DNA from: Rhizobiales bacterium CCH3-A5
GTDB taxonomy: Bacteria > Pseudomonadota > Alphaproteobacteria > Rhizobiales > Beijerinckiaceae
DNA length: 64,000 nt
Reading direction: 5' to 3'
Assembly: GCA_001556025.1 (NCBI GenBank)
Contig: LSIB01000159.1
Location: forward strand, 14,992 to 78,991
The position numbers were made by a program, and so were the translations under genes. Below the pieces are notes generated by a model. It did no database searches and was not told the DNA's origin. It saw only the letters and a program-made list of their open reading frames with translations. Below, piece after piece: positions 52,486-60,735 of the stretch (positions are counted from its first letter, which is position 1; each line of letters opens with the position of its first letter).

Positions 52486-52519
52486 AAAAGGGCGCGCGTC
52501 CCGCGACGCGCGCCCTTTC
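52486..52519. terminator. Bidirectional terminator between the PdhS-like gene and tctC
   Basis: A 14-bp perfect stem AAAGGGCGCGCGTC/GACGCGCGCCCTTT with a CCGC loop. On the minus strand it is followed by TTCTTG (after tctC), and on the plus strand by CCTATT. It is likely to end both transcripts. Confidence 0.85.
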
Positions 52520-52539
52520 CTATTCGATGAGCGGTCAGT

Positions 52540-53511
52540 TCACTTCGGCGCGGCAGCCAGCACCGGGGTCAACTTGTCGGCGTCGCGCTTGATCAACGCC
52601 TGGAAGCCGGCGGGCGTGCGCTCCTCGGCGCTCGGGATCACGGCGCCGAGATCGAGCAGGCGCTTCTTGGTGGGCTCGTCGTTCAGCGCCTTGTTCAGCG
52701 CGTCGACCAGCTTGTCCACCGCCTCCTTCGGCATTCCCTTGGGGCCGGCGATGCCGTTCCAAGCCTCGATCTGGTAGTCCGGCAGGCCGGCTTCCTTGGT
52801 GGTCGGCACGTTGGGCAGCGCCGGCGAACGCTCGGCGGAGGCCACGGCGTAGGCCTTGATGGTGTCGGCCTTGATCTGCTCGGAAACCGAGACGATCTGG
52901 TCGCACATGAAGTCGATCTGGCCCGAGACGAGATCGTTCAGCGCCGGGCCAGTGCCGCGATAGGCGACGGCGTTGAGCTTGGGCACGCCGAGCACGCCCT
53001 TGAGCAGGGTGCAGGTCGTCCAGGAAACGGAGCCGACGCCGGCATGGGCCTCGTTGAACTTGTCGGGCGCGGCCTTCACGGCGGCGACGAACTCCTTCAG
53101 GTCCTTGGCCGGAAAGTTCTTCTTGGCGACGATCAGGATCGGCGTGCCGCCGGCCAGGCCGATGGTCTGCATGCCGTTGAGCGGGTCGTATTTCAGGCCG
53201 GGATAGGTCGCCGGCGCTGCCGAGAAGGTGCCCAGATGCCCCATCGCGATGGTATAGCCGTCGGGCGTCGCGGTCATCGCGCGGGTGATGCCGGTGGTGC
53301 CGCCGGCGCCGGCGACGTTCTCGATCACGATCTGCTGGCCGAGCGTCTTGGACATGTGGTCGCCGACGATGCGGGCGATGATGTCCGTCGGGCCGCCGGC
53401 CGCGAACGGCACGATCATGGTGACGGGCCGCGCCGGATAGGCCTGCGCCATGGCGCCGCTGGTCAGAGCCAGCGTGATGGCCACGCCAAGGCCGAGTGTG
53501 AGCTTTTTCAT
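52540..53511 (-). CDS. tctC: Tripartite tricarboxylate transporter substrate-binding protein
   Basis: A 323-aa periplasmic solute-binding protein of the TctC/Bug family with a signal peptide (about 1-23, ending GAMAQ). Typical sequence includes VTMIVPFAAGGPTDIIARIV, GAGGTTGITRAM, YRGTGPALNDLVSGQIDFMC, NVPTTKEAGLPDYQIEAWNG and GPKGMPKEAV. It binds a carboxylate and delivers it to TctAB. The ligand is not determinable. It is last in the LysR-tctB-tctA-tctC operon, 65 bp after tctA, with a terminator after it. Confidence 0.9.
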   Translation of the reverse strand: MKKLTLGLGVAITLALTSGAMAQAYPARPVTMIVPFAAGGPTDIIARIVGDHMSKTLGQQIVIENVAGAGGTTGITRAMTATPDGYTIAMGHLGTFSAAPATYPGLKYDPLNGMQTIGLAGGTPILIVAKKNFPAKDLKEFVAAVKAAPDKFNEAHAGVGSVSWTTCTLLKGVLGVPKLNAVAYRGTGPALNDLVSGQIDFMCDQIVSVSEQIKADTIKAYAVASAERSPALPNVPTTKEAGLPDYQIEAWNGIAGPKGMPKEAVDKLVDALNKALNDEPTKKRLLDLGAVIPSAEERTPAGFQALIKRDADKLTPVLAAAPK

Positions 53512-53576
53512 GGATGATCCTCCCTGAGATCGGTTGGTGGGGAAACTGGGGTCGGAACCGCGTTCCGGCAACCCCG

Positions 53577-55076
53577 TCATTCGGTGAAGACCTCGTCGCG
53601 CTTCTTCGACATCGACGGCAGCAGCGCGATGACGAGCACGATGACGGCGACGGCGAGCAAGCCGGCCGAGATCGGCCGCTCGAGGAAGGTCATGAACGAG
53701 CCGCGCGAGATGATCAGCGCCTGACGCAGTTTCTCCTCCATCAGGCGGCCGAGCACGAAGCCCAGCAGCATCGGCGCGGGCTCGAAGCCGAGCTTGATCA
53801 GGATGTAGCCGAACAGGCCGAAGAGGGCCGTGAAGGCGACGTCGACCGGCTGGTTGTTCACCGAGTAGATGCCGATGCAGCAGAAGATCAGGATCGCCGG
53901 GAACATCAGGCGGTAGGGCACCTGCAGCAGCTTCACCCACAGGCCGACCAGCGGCAGGTTGATGACGAGCAGCATCAGATTGCCGATCCACATCGAGGCG
54001 ATCATGCCCCAGAACAGGTCGGGGTTCTTGGTCATGACCTGCGGGCCGGGGATGATGCCGTGGATCGTCATCGCGCCGACCATCAGCGCCATCACCGCGT
54101 TGGGCGGAATGCCGAGCGTCAGCAGCGGGATGAAGGCGGTCTGCGCGCCGGCGTTGTTGGCCGATTCCGGCCCCGCCACGCCCTCGATCGCGCCCTTGCC
54201 GAAGCGGGACGGATCCTTGGCGAGCTTCTTCTCCACGGTGTAGCTGGCGAAGGGGCCCAGCACCGCGCCATTGCCGGGCAGGATGCCGAGGGTTCCGCCG
54301 ATCGCGGTGCCGCGCAGCACTGGCTTGATCGACTGCTTGATATCGTCCCAGTTCGGCAGGAGCCGGCCGATCTTGGCGCGCACCACATCGCGTGTCTCGG
54401 GATTTTCGAGATTGCGCAGCACCTCGGCAAAGCCGAACACGCCCATGGCCAGCACGGCGAAGTCGATGCCGTCGGCGAGCGGCGGGAATCCGAAGGTCAT
54501 GCGCTCCTGCCCGGTCTCGAGATCGGTGCCGACGGTGGAGAGCAGCAGGCCGAGCATGATCATGCAGAAGGCCTTGAGAATCGAGCCGCGCGCCAGCACG
54601 ACCGCGAAGCACAGGCCCATCACCATCAGCGAGAAATACTCCGCCGGGCCGAAGAGCAGGGCGAGCTTGGTCAGGGGGGCGCCGAGCGCGGCGATGATCA
54701 CCGTCGCGACGCAGCCGGCGAAGAAGGAGCCGAGCGCAGCGGTGCCGAGCGCGATGCCGGCGCGGCCCTGCTTGGCCATCTGGTGGCCGTCCAGCGTGGT
54801 GACGACGGCGGTCGCCTCGCCGGGGATGTTGACCAGGATCGCCGTGGTCGAGCCGCCATATTGCGCGCCGTAATAGATGCCCGCCAGCATGATCAGGGCG
54901 CCGACCGGATCAAGCCCGAAGGTGATCGGCAGCAGCATGGCGATGGTGGCGATCGGGCCGACGCCCGGCAGCACGCCGATCAGCGTGCCGACGAGGCAAC
55001 CGACGAAGCACAGAGCGATGTTCTTGAGGGTCAGCGCGACGCCGAAGCCGAGCGCGAGGTTGGTGAAGACATCCAT
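53577..55076 (-). CDS. tctA: Tripartite tricarboxylate transporter large permease
   Basis: A 499-aa TctA permease with about twelve transmembrane helices. Family marks are GTLIGVLPGVGPIATIAMLL, GIYYGAQYGGSTTAILVNIPGE (seen as two blocks), and PLLTLGIPPNAVMALMVGAM. It forms the membrane channel with TctB and takes substrate from TctC by secondary transport. The start is ATG 55076; upstream residues in frame overlap tctB and are not family-like. tctB ends 4 bp upstream. Confidence 0.92.
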   Translation of the reverse strand: MDVFTNLALGFGVALTLKNIALCFVGCLVGTLIGVLPGVGPIATIAMLLPITFGLDPVGALIMLAGIYYGAQYGGSTTAILVNIPGEATAVVTTLDGHQMAKQGRAGIALGTAALGSFFAGCVATVIIAALGAPLTKLALLFGPAEYFSLMVMGLCFAVVLARGSILKAFCMIMLGLLLSTVGTDLETGQERMTFGFPPLADGIDFAVLAMGVFGFAEVLRNLENPETRDVVRAKIGRLLPNWDDIKQSIKPVLRGTAIGGTLGILPGNGAVLGPFASYTVEKKLAKDPSRFGKGAIEGVAGPESANNAGAQTAFIPLLTLGIPPNAVMALMVGAMTIHGIIPGPQVMTKNPDLFWGMIASMWIGNLMLLVINLPLVGLWVKLLQVPYRLMFPAILIFCCIGIYSVNNQPVDVAFTALFGLFGYILIKLGFEPAPMLLGFVLGRLMEEKLRQALIISRGSFMTFLERPISAGLLAVAVIVLVIALLPSMSKKRDEVFTE

Positions 55077-55080
55077 CGGC

Positions 55081-55599
55081 TCAGACCCCCAGCAGCCACG
55101 GCGCAAGCGGGATCGGCAGTCCCAGCGCATATTTGAACAGAAGCGCGCAGAAGGTCGTCATCGCGGCGGCGAAGATCAGCAGTTCTTTCCAGCTTCGGTC
55201 ATCCGCCGCAAGGCCGGCGACGAAGACGACGAGCGGACCGGAGACCAGCATGCCGAGCTGCGGCACCTTGAGCGGCCCGATGTCGAAGCCGCGGATGGTC
55301 AGACCGAACAGCACCGCCCCGCCCAGCACGAAGATAACGCCGCGCCAGGAGAAGCCCTGCAGTTGCTCGCCCTTGTAGACCAGCGACGTCAGCGCCAGCA
55401 TGACGCCGAGCCCCGCACAGATCACCGCGAAGGATTTCGGCAGCATGCCGGGGCCGATCTGGCGCAGCGTGCCGAGCGGCAGGTCGCGGGCGAGGAACAG
55501 CGCCAGCGCGGCGAGCAGGATCATGAAGATGCCGGCGGCCAGATCCTGCGGCGAGCGGACTGTCAGACCGCGCGCCTGTTCTATCTTGTTCAGACTCAT
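55081..55599 (-). CDS. tctB: Tripartite tricarboxylate transporter small permease
   Basis: A 172-aa TctB protein with four hydrophobic segments (about 20-40, 50-72, 90-110, 128-150) and LAAGIFMILLAALALFLARDL near the start, a familiar TctB opening. It is the poorly conserved small partner of TctA. Its ATG overlaps the LysR stop by four bases and it ends 4 bp before tctA, so regulator and transporter share one transcript. Confidence 0.87.
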   Translation of the reverse strand: MSLNKIEQARGLTVRSPQDLAAGIFMILLAALALFLARDLPLGTLRQIGPGMLPKSFAVICAGLGVMLALTSLVYKGEQLQGFSWRGVIFVLGGAVLFGLTIRGFDIGPLKVPQLGMLVSGPLVVFVAGLAADDRSWKELLIFAAAMTTFCALLFKYALGLPIPLAPWLLGV

Positions 55600-56624
55600 A
55601 GAGATCCTCCGGGCTGCAATCCGGCGATCCGGACGGCGCGTTTGGGCGATGGCACTGGTTTGGGCAGGGATTTGCGCGCAGCCTTGGGCGGCGGCGGCGC
55701 GAACGGCAGAACCTGCCGCTCATCCATCAGGGTGACACTCTCGCGCAGGATGGCGAGGAAGTCGTCGCGGGCGCCGAGCTTCTGCTGCGGACGCCAGGCG
55801 ATGCCGACCAGCGCGCCCGGCGGCGGCGGATCGAGCAGCGCGCCGCGCAGCCGGCGCATGGTGACGCCGGGAAAGCTGAGACGCGAGACCCAGTCCGGGG
55901 CCAGCGCCATGCCGAGACCGGCGGCGACCGCCGACATCATCGCCGGCTTCTCGGTCGCCTCGATGGTGACGTTGGGCACGGAGCCGACGCTCTCGAAATA
56001 GGCCATGACCAGGTCGTAGGCGAAGGGCCGGATGCGCTTGGAGGGCACCACGAAAGGCTCGCCCACCAGATCGAGCATGGTCAGGTGCTCGCGAGCGGCC
56101 AGCGGATGGGTCTCGTTCAGCACGACGATCGGCCGCTCGACGCGCAGCACCTCGAAGGCGCAATCGGTCGGCTTGCGCGGCGGGCGCGTCAAGGCGAGGT
56201 CGAGCTTGCCAGCCTCCAGCATCTGCACGAGCGCGGCCGTCATGGCCTCGACGAACTTGATCTCGATCGCCGGGAAGCGCTGGCGGAATTTTGCGAGCGC
56301 CTCGGGCACGAAACTGGACGAGGCGGCGTCGATCGCGCCGATGCGCAGCACCTTGCCCGAGGAGAGCGAAGCCTGCCGCACGGCCCGCGAGGCATGCTCC
56401 ATGCGCAGCAGGATCGCCTTGGCTTCCTCCAGCATGATCAGCCCGGCGCGCGTCAGCGCGACCTGCCGCGTCGTGCGGGTGAATAGGGCGACGCCGAGCT
56501 CGTCCTCGAGCGCGCTGATCTGGCGGGACAGGGCTGGCGGCGCGAGGCCCAGCCGTTCGGCCGCGTGGCCGAAATGCAGTTCCTCCGCCACCGCGATGAA
56601 ACATCGCAGTTGCCGAACATCCAT
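55596..56624 (-). CDS. LysR family transcriptional regulator
   Basis: A 342-aa LysR regulator. The N-terminal helix-turn-helix is MDVRQLRCFIAVAEELHFGHAAERLGLAPPALSRQISALE, seen as consecutive short blocks, and the effector-binding domain (about 90-300) has two Rossmann-like lobes. The C-terminal 35 residues are Pro/Lys-rich. Being the first gene of the tct operon (ATGA overlap with tctB), it probably controls its own operon in response to the transported acid. Most LysR genes are divergent from their targets, so this arrangement is less usual. Confidence 0.9.
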   Translation of the reverse strand: MDVRQLRCFIAVAEELHFGHAAERLGLAPPALSRQISALEDELGVALFTRTTRQVALTRAGLIMLEEAKAILLRMEHASRAVRQASLSSGKVLRIGAIDAASSSFVPEALAKFRQRFPAIEIKFVEAMTAALVQMLEAGKLDLALTRPPRKPTDCAFEVLRVERPIVVLNETHPLAAREHLTMLDLVGEPFVVPSKRIRPFAYDLVMAYFESVGSVPNVTIEATEKPAMMSAVAAGLGMALAPDWVSRLSFPGVTMRRLRGALLDPPPPGALVGIAWRPQQKLGARDDFLAILRESVTLMDERQVLPFAPPPPKAARKSLPKPVPSPKRAVRIAGLQPGGSL

Positions 56625-56784
56625 GGGTTTCGCGTCGCTCCCCTTCTGGCGTATCGTTTTTTCCGATATCTTCCAGTCTTCGCGGTTATGCCTCTAACGG
56701 CTACCGCCGCTGAATCGACCCTAGAGCAATTCATAATTTATTGGCAATAAACCAAGTGGCCGAGCCGCTGCCCAAATTGTCGGC

Positions 56785-57708
56785 TCAGGCCGGAGCCGGA
56801 ACCTTGCGGAACAGCCGCCCGTCGATCAGCGCTAGGCCTGTGAAAATCGCGGCCATGCCGGCGAAATGACGCGGCAGCAGCGCCTCGCCGAGCAGACCGA
56901 CGCCGAGCATGATGGCGCTGACCGGGATCAGGAACGTCACCAGCATGACATTGCTGGGCCCCGCCGAGCGCATGATCCTGAAGAAGATGACATAAGCGAG
57001 CGCGGTCGAGATCAGCGCGAGGCCGGCGAGCGCCAGGATCGTCTGCCCCGTCGGGACCGGCAGGGTCCAGGGCGGATTGAGCAGAAGCACGATCGGCAGC
57101 GTCATCAGTGTCGAGGCGCTGAGCTGACCCGCGGCCGTGACCAACGGCGGCAATTCGCGGAAGCGCCGGCCGTAGAGGCCCGAAAACGCGTAGGACACCG
57201 TCGCCGCTATGCAGGCGAGTTGCGCCAGCAGGTTGAGCCCGAGGCCTGAGAGCGCGTCAGGCCCGATCAGGATCGCGACGCCGGCGAAGCCCGCGACGAC
57301 ACCGGCGATCTTGGCGCTCGTGGCGCGCTCGCCGCCGAAGGCATGCATCACCATGACGGCGAAGATCGGCGTCATCGCGTTGAGGATAGAGGCGAGGCCG
57401 CTCGCGATCTGCTGCTGGCCCCACAGGAACAGGCTGAACGGGATCAGGTTGTTGAGCACGCCCATGCCGAAGAAGGCGAGCCAGGCGCGCCTGCCGACCG
57501 CCATGGAGAGCCCGGCGAGCCGCACCACCAGCAGCAGCGCCAGCGCGGCAAGCCCGACGCGCACCAGCAGCACCGGCAGCGGCGGCCATTGGGCCAGCGC
57601 TAGCTTGTTGAAGAAGAACGAGCCGCCCCACAGCACCGAGAGGGCAGCCAGCATGAGCCAGTCGATGGCGGACATGCGTGGCGGAGAGGCAGGCGTCGGC
57701 ATGGTCAT
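56785..57708 (-). CDS. EamA-type DMT superfamily transporter
   Basis: A 307-aa polytopic membrane protein with ten transmembrane helices arranged as two EamA repeats. The first contains VLWGGSFFFNKLAL and the second QLACIAATVSYAFSGLYGRR. Members export metabolites such as amino acids. The substrate is unknown. Start candidates are ATG 57708, 57702 and 57675; none has a strong ribosome site, and 57708 is used. It follows the LysR gene with 160 bp between, and has an inverted pair of repeats upstream. Confidence 0.87.
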   Translation of the reverse strand: MTMPTPASPPRMSAIDWLMLAALSVLWGGSFFFNKLALAQWPPLPVLLVRVGLAALALLLVVRLAGLSMAVGRRAWLAFFGMGVLNNLIPFSLFLWGQQQIASGLASILNAMTPIFAVMVMHAFGGERATSAKIAGVVAGFAGVAILIGPDALSGLGLNLLAQLACIAATVSYAFSGLYGRRFRELPPLVTAAGQLSASTLMTLPIVLLLNPPWTLPVPTGQTILALAGLALISTALAYVIFFRIMRSAGPSNVMLVTFLIPVSAIMLGVGLLGEALLPRHFAGMAAIFTGLALIDGRLFRKVPAPA

Positions 57709-57801
57709 TAGGGATGGTGCCCTCGCTGGAACGTCAGCCTGCGTCAGTAGAGGCCGGGCGCTGTCGGCCACCACCCGATTCCCGCGAGGTTCGACAACTG
57801 T

Positions 57802-57921
57802 CAGCCCTCATCATGAGGAGCCGCGAAGCGGCGTCTCGAAGGATGCTCCGGAAGGTTCCCGTGCGAGCTGGAGCATCCTTCGGGACGCAAGCCTGCGGCC
57901 TGTTCCTCAGGATGAGGGCTG
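57802..57921. repeat. Inverted pair of CATCCTTCGAGACG-type repeats
   Basis: The left copy (57802-57849) reads CAGCCCTCATCATGAGGAGC and onward to AAGGATGCTCC. The right copy (57870-57921) is largely its reverse complement, GGAGCATCCTTCGGGACGC and onward to AGGATGAGGGCTG. Together they could form a stem of about 50 bp. A single copy lies at 22694-22734. It separates the GST gene from the DMT transporter gene. Confidence 0.8.
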
Positions 57922-57938
57922 TGGGTTACGCGGAGTGC

Positions 57939-58601
57939 TCAGGCCGGCTCGGCCTCGCGCGCTTGCCACATCGCCTGGAAGGCCGGTCGCGCATGGCACG
58001 CATCGAGCCAGGCCTTGACGCGCGGCGCGGCGTCGAAGAGCTGCGTTGCCGGCTTGGCGTAACGGACGACCTCCGCGACGTTGATGTCGGCGACGGTGAA
58101 GCGCCCTCCCATGACGAATCCGCCGCCCTCGGCCAGCGCCGCATCGAGCGCGGCGAACTGGGCCGGCAGCGCCGCCAGCGCCGCCTCGACCAGCGCCGGA
58201 TCGCGCTTCTCGGGCGGATAGGCCGCCATGTGATAGAGCAGGTTCAGCGCATGGCTCTCGACGCTCGTCGCGGCCCAGAGCGACCACATCGCCGCCAGCC
58301 CCTCCTCCTGCACATTGGCCGGGGCGAGCGAGCCGCCATGCTTGCGGGCGAGATAGAGGTTGATCGCCAGCGATTCCTGCATCTTGAAGCCGTCATCGTC
58401 GATCGCCGGGATCTGGCCCTTGGCGTTGACCGCAAGGAATTCCGGCGATTGCGTGTGGAGCGGCGCGTCGGCCGCGTCCGGGTCCGGCAGGCGGTAGACC
58501 TGGATCACCGGGACGTGGGCAAAGGCCAGCCCCATCTCGTTGGCGAGCCAGATGTTGCGCGAGGCGCGCGAGCGGTAGCAGCCATAGATCGTCAGGGACA
58601 T
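57939..58601 (-). CDS. Glutathione S-transferase family protein
   Basis: A 220-aa soluble GST. The N-terminal thioredoxin-like domain (about 1-85) has LTIYGCYRSRASRNIWLA and an AIDDDGFKMQESLAINLYLA segment containing the glutathione-binding Glu-Ser. The helical C-terminal domain (about 95-210) includes FTVADINVAEVVRYA. GSTs conjugate or transfer glutathione; the substrate is unknown. It is well separated from upp (140 bp) and transcribed the same way. Confidence 0.88.
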   Translation of the reverse strand: MSLTIYGCYRSRASRNIWLANEMGLAFAHVPVIQVYRLPDPDAADAPLHTQSPEFLAVNAKGQIPAIDDDGFKMQESLAINLYLARKHGGSLAPANVQEEGLAAMWSLWAATSVESHALNLLYHMAAYPPEKRDPALVEAALAALPAQFAALDAALAEGGGFVMGGRFTVADINVAEVVRYAKPATQLFDAAPRVKAWLDACHARPAFQAMWQAREAEPA

Positions 58602-58741
58602 CGGGCGTGGCTTTCGGGACTGGCGGGATGGACAGGACCGCCCGCGAATGCGAGCGACGCGACCTTAGGCACATCGCCGCGCGCCGCCAACGGCGCGTCC
58701 CTCAAAGGTTCTTGATGAAAGCCATCAAGAGCGCGAGATGA

Positions 58742-59383
58742 TCACCGCGTGCCGAACATCCGGTCGCCTGCGTCGCCAAGGCCCGGCACGATATAGCCGT
58801 GGTCGTTGAGGCATTCGTCGATCGCCGCCGTCCAGATGCGGACATCGGGGTGCGCGCCGCGCAGGCGGGCGATGCCCTCGGGCGCCGCGAGCAGGCAGAC
58901 GAAGCGCAGATCCTTGGCGCCGCGCTCCTTCAGCCGGTCGATCGCGGCGACCGCGGAATTGGCGGTCGCCAGCATCGGGTCCATCACCACGATCATGCGG
59001 TCCGCGACATCCGACGGAGCCTTGAAATAGTATTCCACCGCCTGCAGCGTCTGCGGGTCGCGGTAAAGCCCGATATGGGCGACGCGGGCGGCCGGCACCA
59101 GTTCCAGCATGCCGTCGAGAAAGCCGACGCCGGCGCGCAGGATCGGCGCGAAGACCATCTTCTTGCCGGCGATGATCGGCTGCATCGTCGTCGTCAGCGG
59201 CGTCTCGATCTCGACCATCTCGATCGGCAGGTCGCGCGTCACCTCGTAGCAGAGCAGCATGCCGATCTCGTTGAGGAGCTGGCGGAAGCTCTTGGTCGAG
59301 CGGTCCTTCTCGCGCATCAGCGTCAGCTTGTGCCGGACGAGCGGGTGATCGACGACGGTGACGCCGTCAGCTTGCGTGGTCAT
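58742..59383 (-). CDS. upp: Uracil phosphoribosyltransferase
   Basis: A 213-aa enzyme making UMP from uracil and PRPP. Core motifs are [20 protein letters not shown] near the start, [41 protein letters not shown] (PRPP loop, read in overlapping short blocks) and [16 protein letters not shown]. Full family length. ATG 59383 is used; the open frame upstream (with a spurious [11 protein letters not shown]) is a translated palindromic repeat, not protein. In the URC uracil catabolic route this step forms UMP first. It lies downstream of urc4 with a repeat between, on the same strand. Confidence 0.95.
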   Translation of the reverse strand: MTTQADGVTVVDHPLVRHKLTLMREKDRSTKSFRQLLNEIGMLLCYEVTRDLPIEMVEIETPLTTTMQPIIAGKKMVFAPILRAGVGFLDGMLELVPAARVAHIGLYRDPQTLQAVEYYFKAPSDVADRMIVVMDPMLATANSAVAAIDRLKERGAKDLRFVCLLAAPEGIARLRGAHPDVRIWTAAIDECLNDHGYIVPGLGDAGDRMFGTR

Positions 59384-59412
59384 GCGGTTCGCCCTTGTTG
59401 TGTCGTCCCAAT

Positions 59413-59492
59413 CCGTCATTGCGAGCCAAGCGAAGCAATCCAAGGGTCTCGCTCAACCGTCTTGGATTGCTTCGCTTCGCTCGCAATGACGG
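59413..59492. repeat. 32-bp-arm palindromic repeat (CCGTCATTGCGAGC type)
   Basis: Arms at 59413-59444 and 59461-59492 pair over 32 bp with one mismatch and a 16-nt loop. It is the second complete copy of the element at 37597-37674. It lies between urc4 and upp inside the presumed operon and could affect transcript stability. Confidence 0.88.
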
Positions 59493-59500
59493 CTCACGTC

Positions 59501-60718
59501 TCAAAATACCGTGCCGTCGCTGACGATCGTCAAGGGCGGGCCGCCGCCGGGACGCTTTTCGGCGGCGATCCGCCGGCCAGCCGCCCAGGTGCCGCCCTCC
59601 AGCACCTTCGCCAGCGGCAGTTCCTCGCGGCTTCGGCCGAGACGCTTGCGCACCAGCGCCCCGATCTCGTCGAGCAGCGCCACCGTCAGCGCCCGCCATT
59701 CCACCACCAGCGTCGAGCTGGGCTCATGGGCGCGCGCGGCCTCCGCCTCGTCCTTCAGCGTCAGCACGCCCATGTCGATAAACAGCCCGCCATTGCGGTA
59801 CTCGGGCAGGCCGGTGAGGTCGTCGATATCGACCACAGCGATGCCGGCCCATTGCAGCGGCTCGATCAGCGAATAGGAGAGCCATTGCGAGAGCTTGTGA
59901 AAGGGGACGAGCCCGGCTGTCGGTTCGCCGGCGGCTATCAGAGGATGCCGCCAGGTGTCGCCGAGCGCGATGCCGGCCAATGTCAGCCGCGACGGCCAGA
60001 TGCCGCCGAAGGTCGTCAGAACCTCGCCGAGGATATGGGCGGCGCGGATCGAGCCATGGTCGGCCACGGCTGCGAGCCTGTCGAACAGATCGCCCGGCCG
60101 GTTCAGACCCTGCCGCTCCAGTTCCTCGCCGAGCCGGTTGAGCAGCGCGGCGCGGCCCTCCACCGCCAGCAGCGGGTTGTCCGGCCCTGCCTGAAAGCCC
60201 GCCGCCAGCACATCGGCATCGAGATGGCGCAGCGCGTTGGCGTCGGCCCGCAGAGGAGCGCTCTTGTCGCTGGAAAAGAGCCCGGCGGCGAACATGTCGA
60301 GCGAGGCCAGCGCCAGCCCTTCCGAGCGGCCGACGAGCGCACCCGTCTCCGCATCGCGATAGCGCCAATCCGGCCCCGCCCCGGCGTCGAGCAGCACGCT
60401 GACGATGGCCAGATCATAGGCCGCCCGGCCGCGCGCCCGGGCGTCGGCGAAGTTCGCCTTCGCATCGAGCGCCTGCCAACGATCGACGCCGGCGACGCTG
60501 AAGTGGCGCCAGCGGGCATGGAAGGGTATGTCCAGCGCCGGGTAGTTCGCGCGGATCGTGTTGAGCACGTAGTCGGCGCAAGCCTCCAGCCTGCCGGAAT
60601 CGACGCTGAAATGCAGCAGCTTGCCGGCATGGCCAAGCGCCAGCATTTCCTGCGCGCGGGCGCGGACGGCGGCTGGCTTGAGCAGGGGCCGGAAAGTCTC
60701 GGGATCGCGGTCAGACAT
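59501..60718 (-). CDS. URC4/Urg3 family protein of uracil catabolism
   Basis: A 405-aa protein of the URC4/Urg3 (DUF1688) family. It has GRLEACADYVLNTIRANYP, IPFHARWRHFSVAGVDRW, DLAIVSVLLDAGAGPDWRYRD and LVPFHKLSQWLSYSLIEPL, all strong family blocks. In fungi Urc4 is needed to use uracil as nitrogen source through the URC route, and bacterial clusters join it with urc1 and upp. The precise chemical step is not known to me. ATG 60718 is used. It lies 17 bp downstream of urc1 and upstream of upp on the minus strand. Confidence 0.88.
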   Translation of the reverse strand: MSDRDPETFRPLLKPAAVRARAQEMLALGHAGKLLHFSVDSGRLEACADYVLNTIRANYPALDIPFHARWRHFSVAGVDRWQALDAKANFADARARGRAAYDLAIVSVLLDAGAGPDWRYRDAETGALVGRSEGLALASLDMFAAGLFSSDKSAPLRADANALRHLDADVLAAGFQAGPDNPLLAVEGRAALLNRLGEELERQGLNRPGDLFDRLAAVADHGSIRAAHILGEVLTTFGGIWPSRLTLAGIALGDTWRHPLIAAGEPTAGLVPFHKLSQWLSYSLIEPLQWAGIAVVDIDDLTGLPEYRNGGLFIDMGVLTLKDEAEAARAHEPSSTLVVEWRALTVALLDEIGALVRKRLGRSREELPLAKVLEGGTWAAGRRIAAEKRPGGGPPLTIVSDGTVF

Positions 60719-60735
60719 GGCTTCGGCGACCGCTC

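Noticed and set aside
53514..55136. A 540-codon frame antisense to tctA
   Set aside because: It is a His/Gln/Arg-rich shadow, and tctA on the other strand has clear family motifs.
59384..59443. N-terminal extension of upp beginning [11 protein letters not shown]
   Set aside because: It is a translation of the palindromic repeat at 59413-59492; the same peptide-like string arises wherever this repeat is read.
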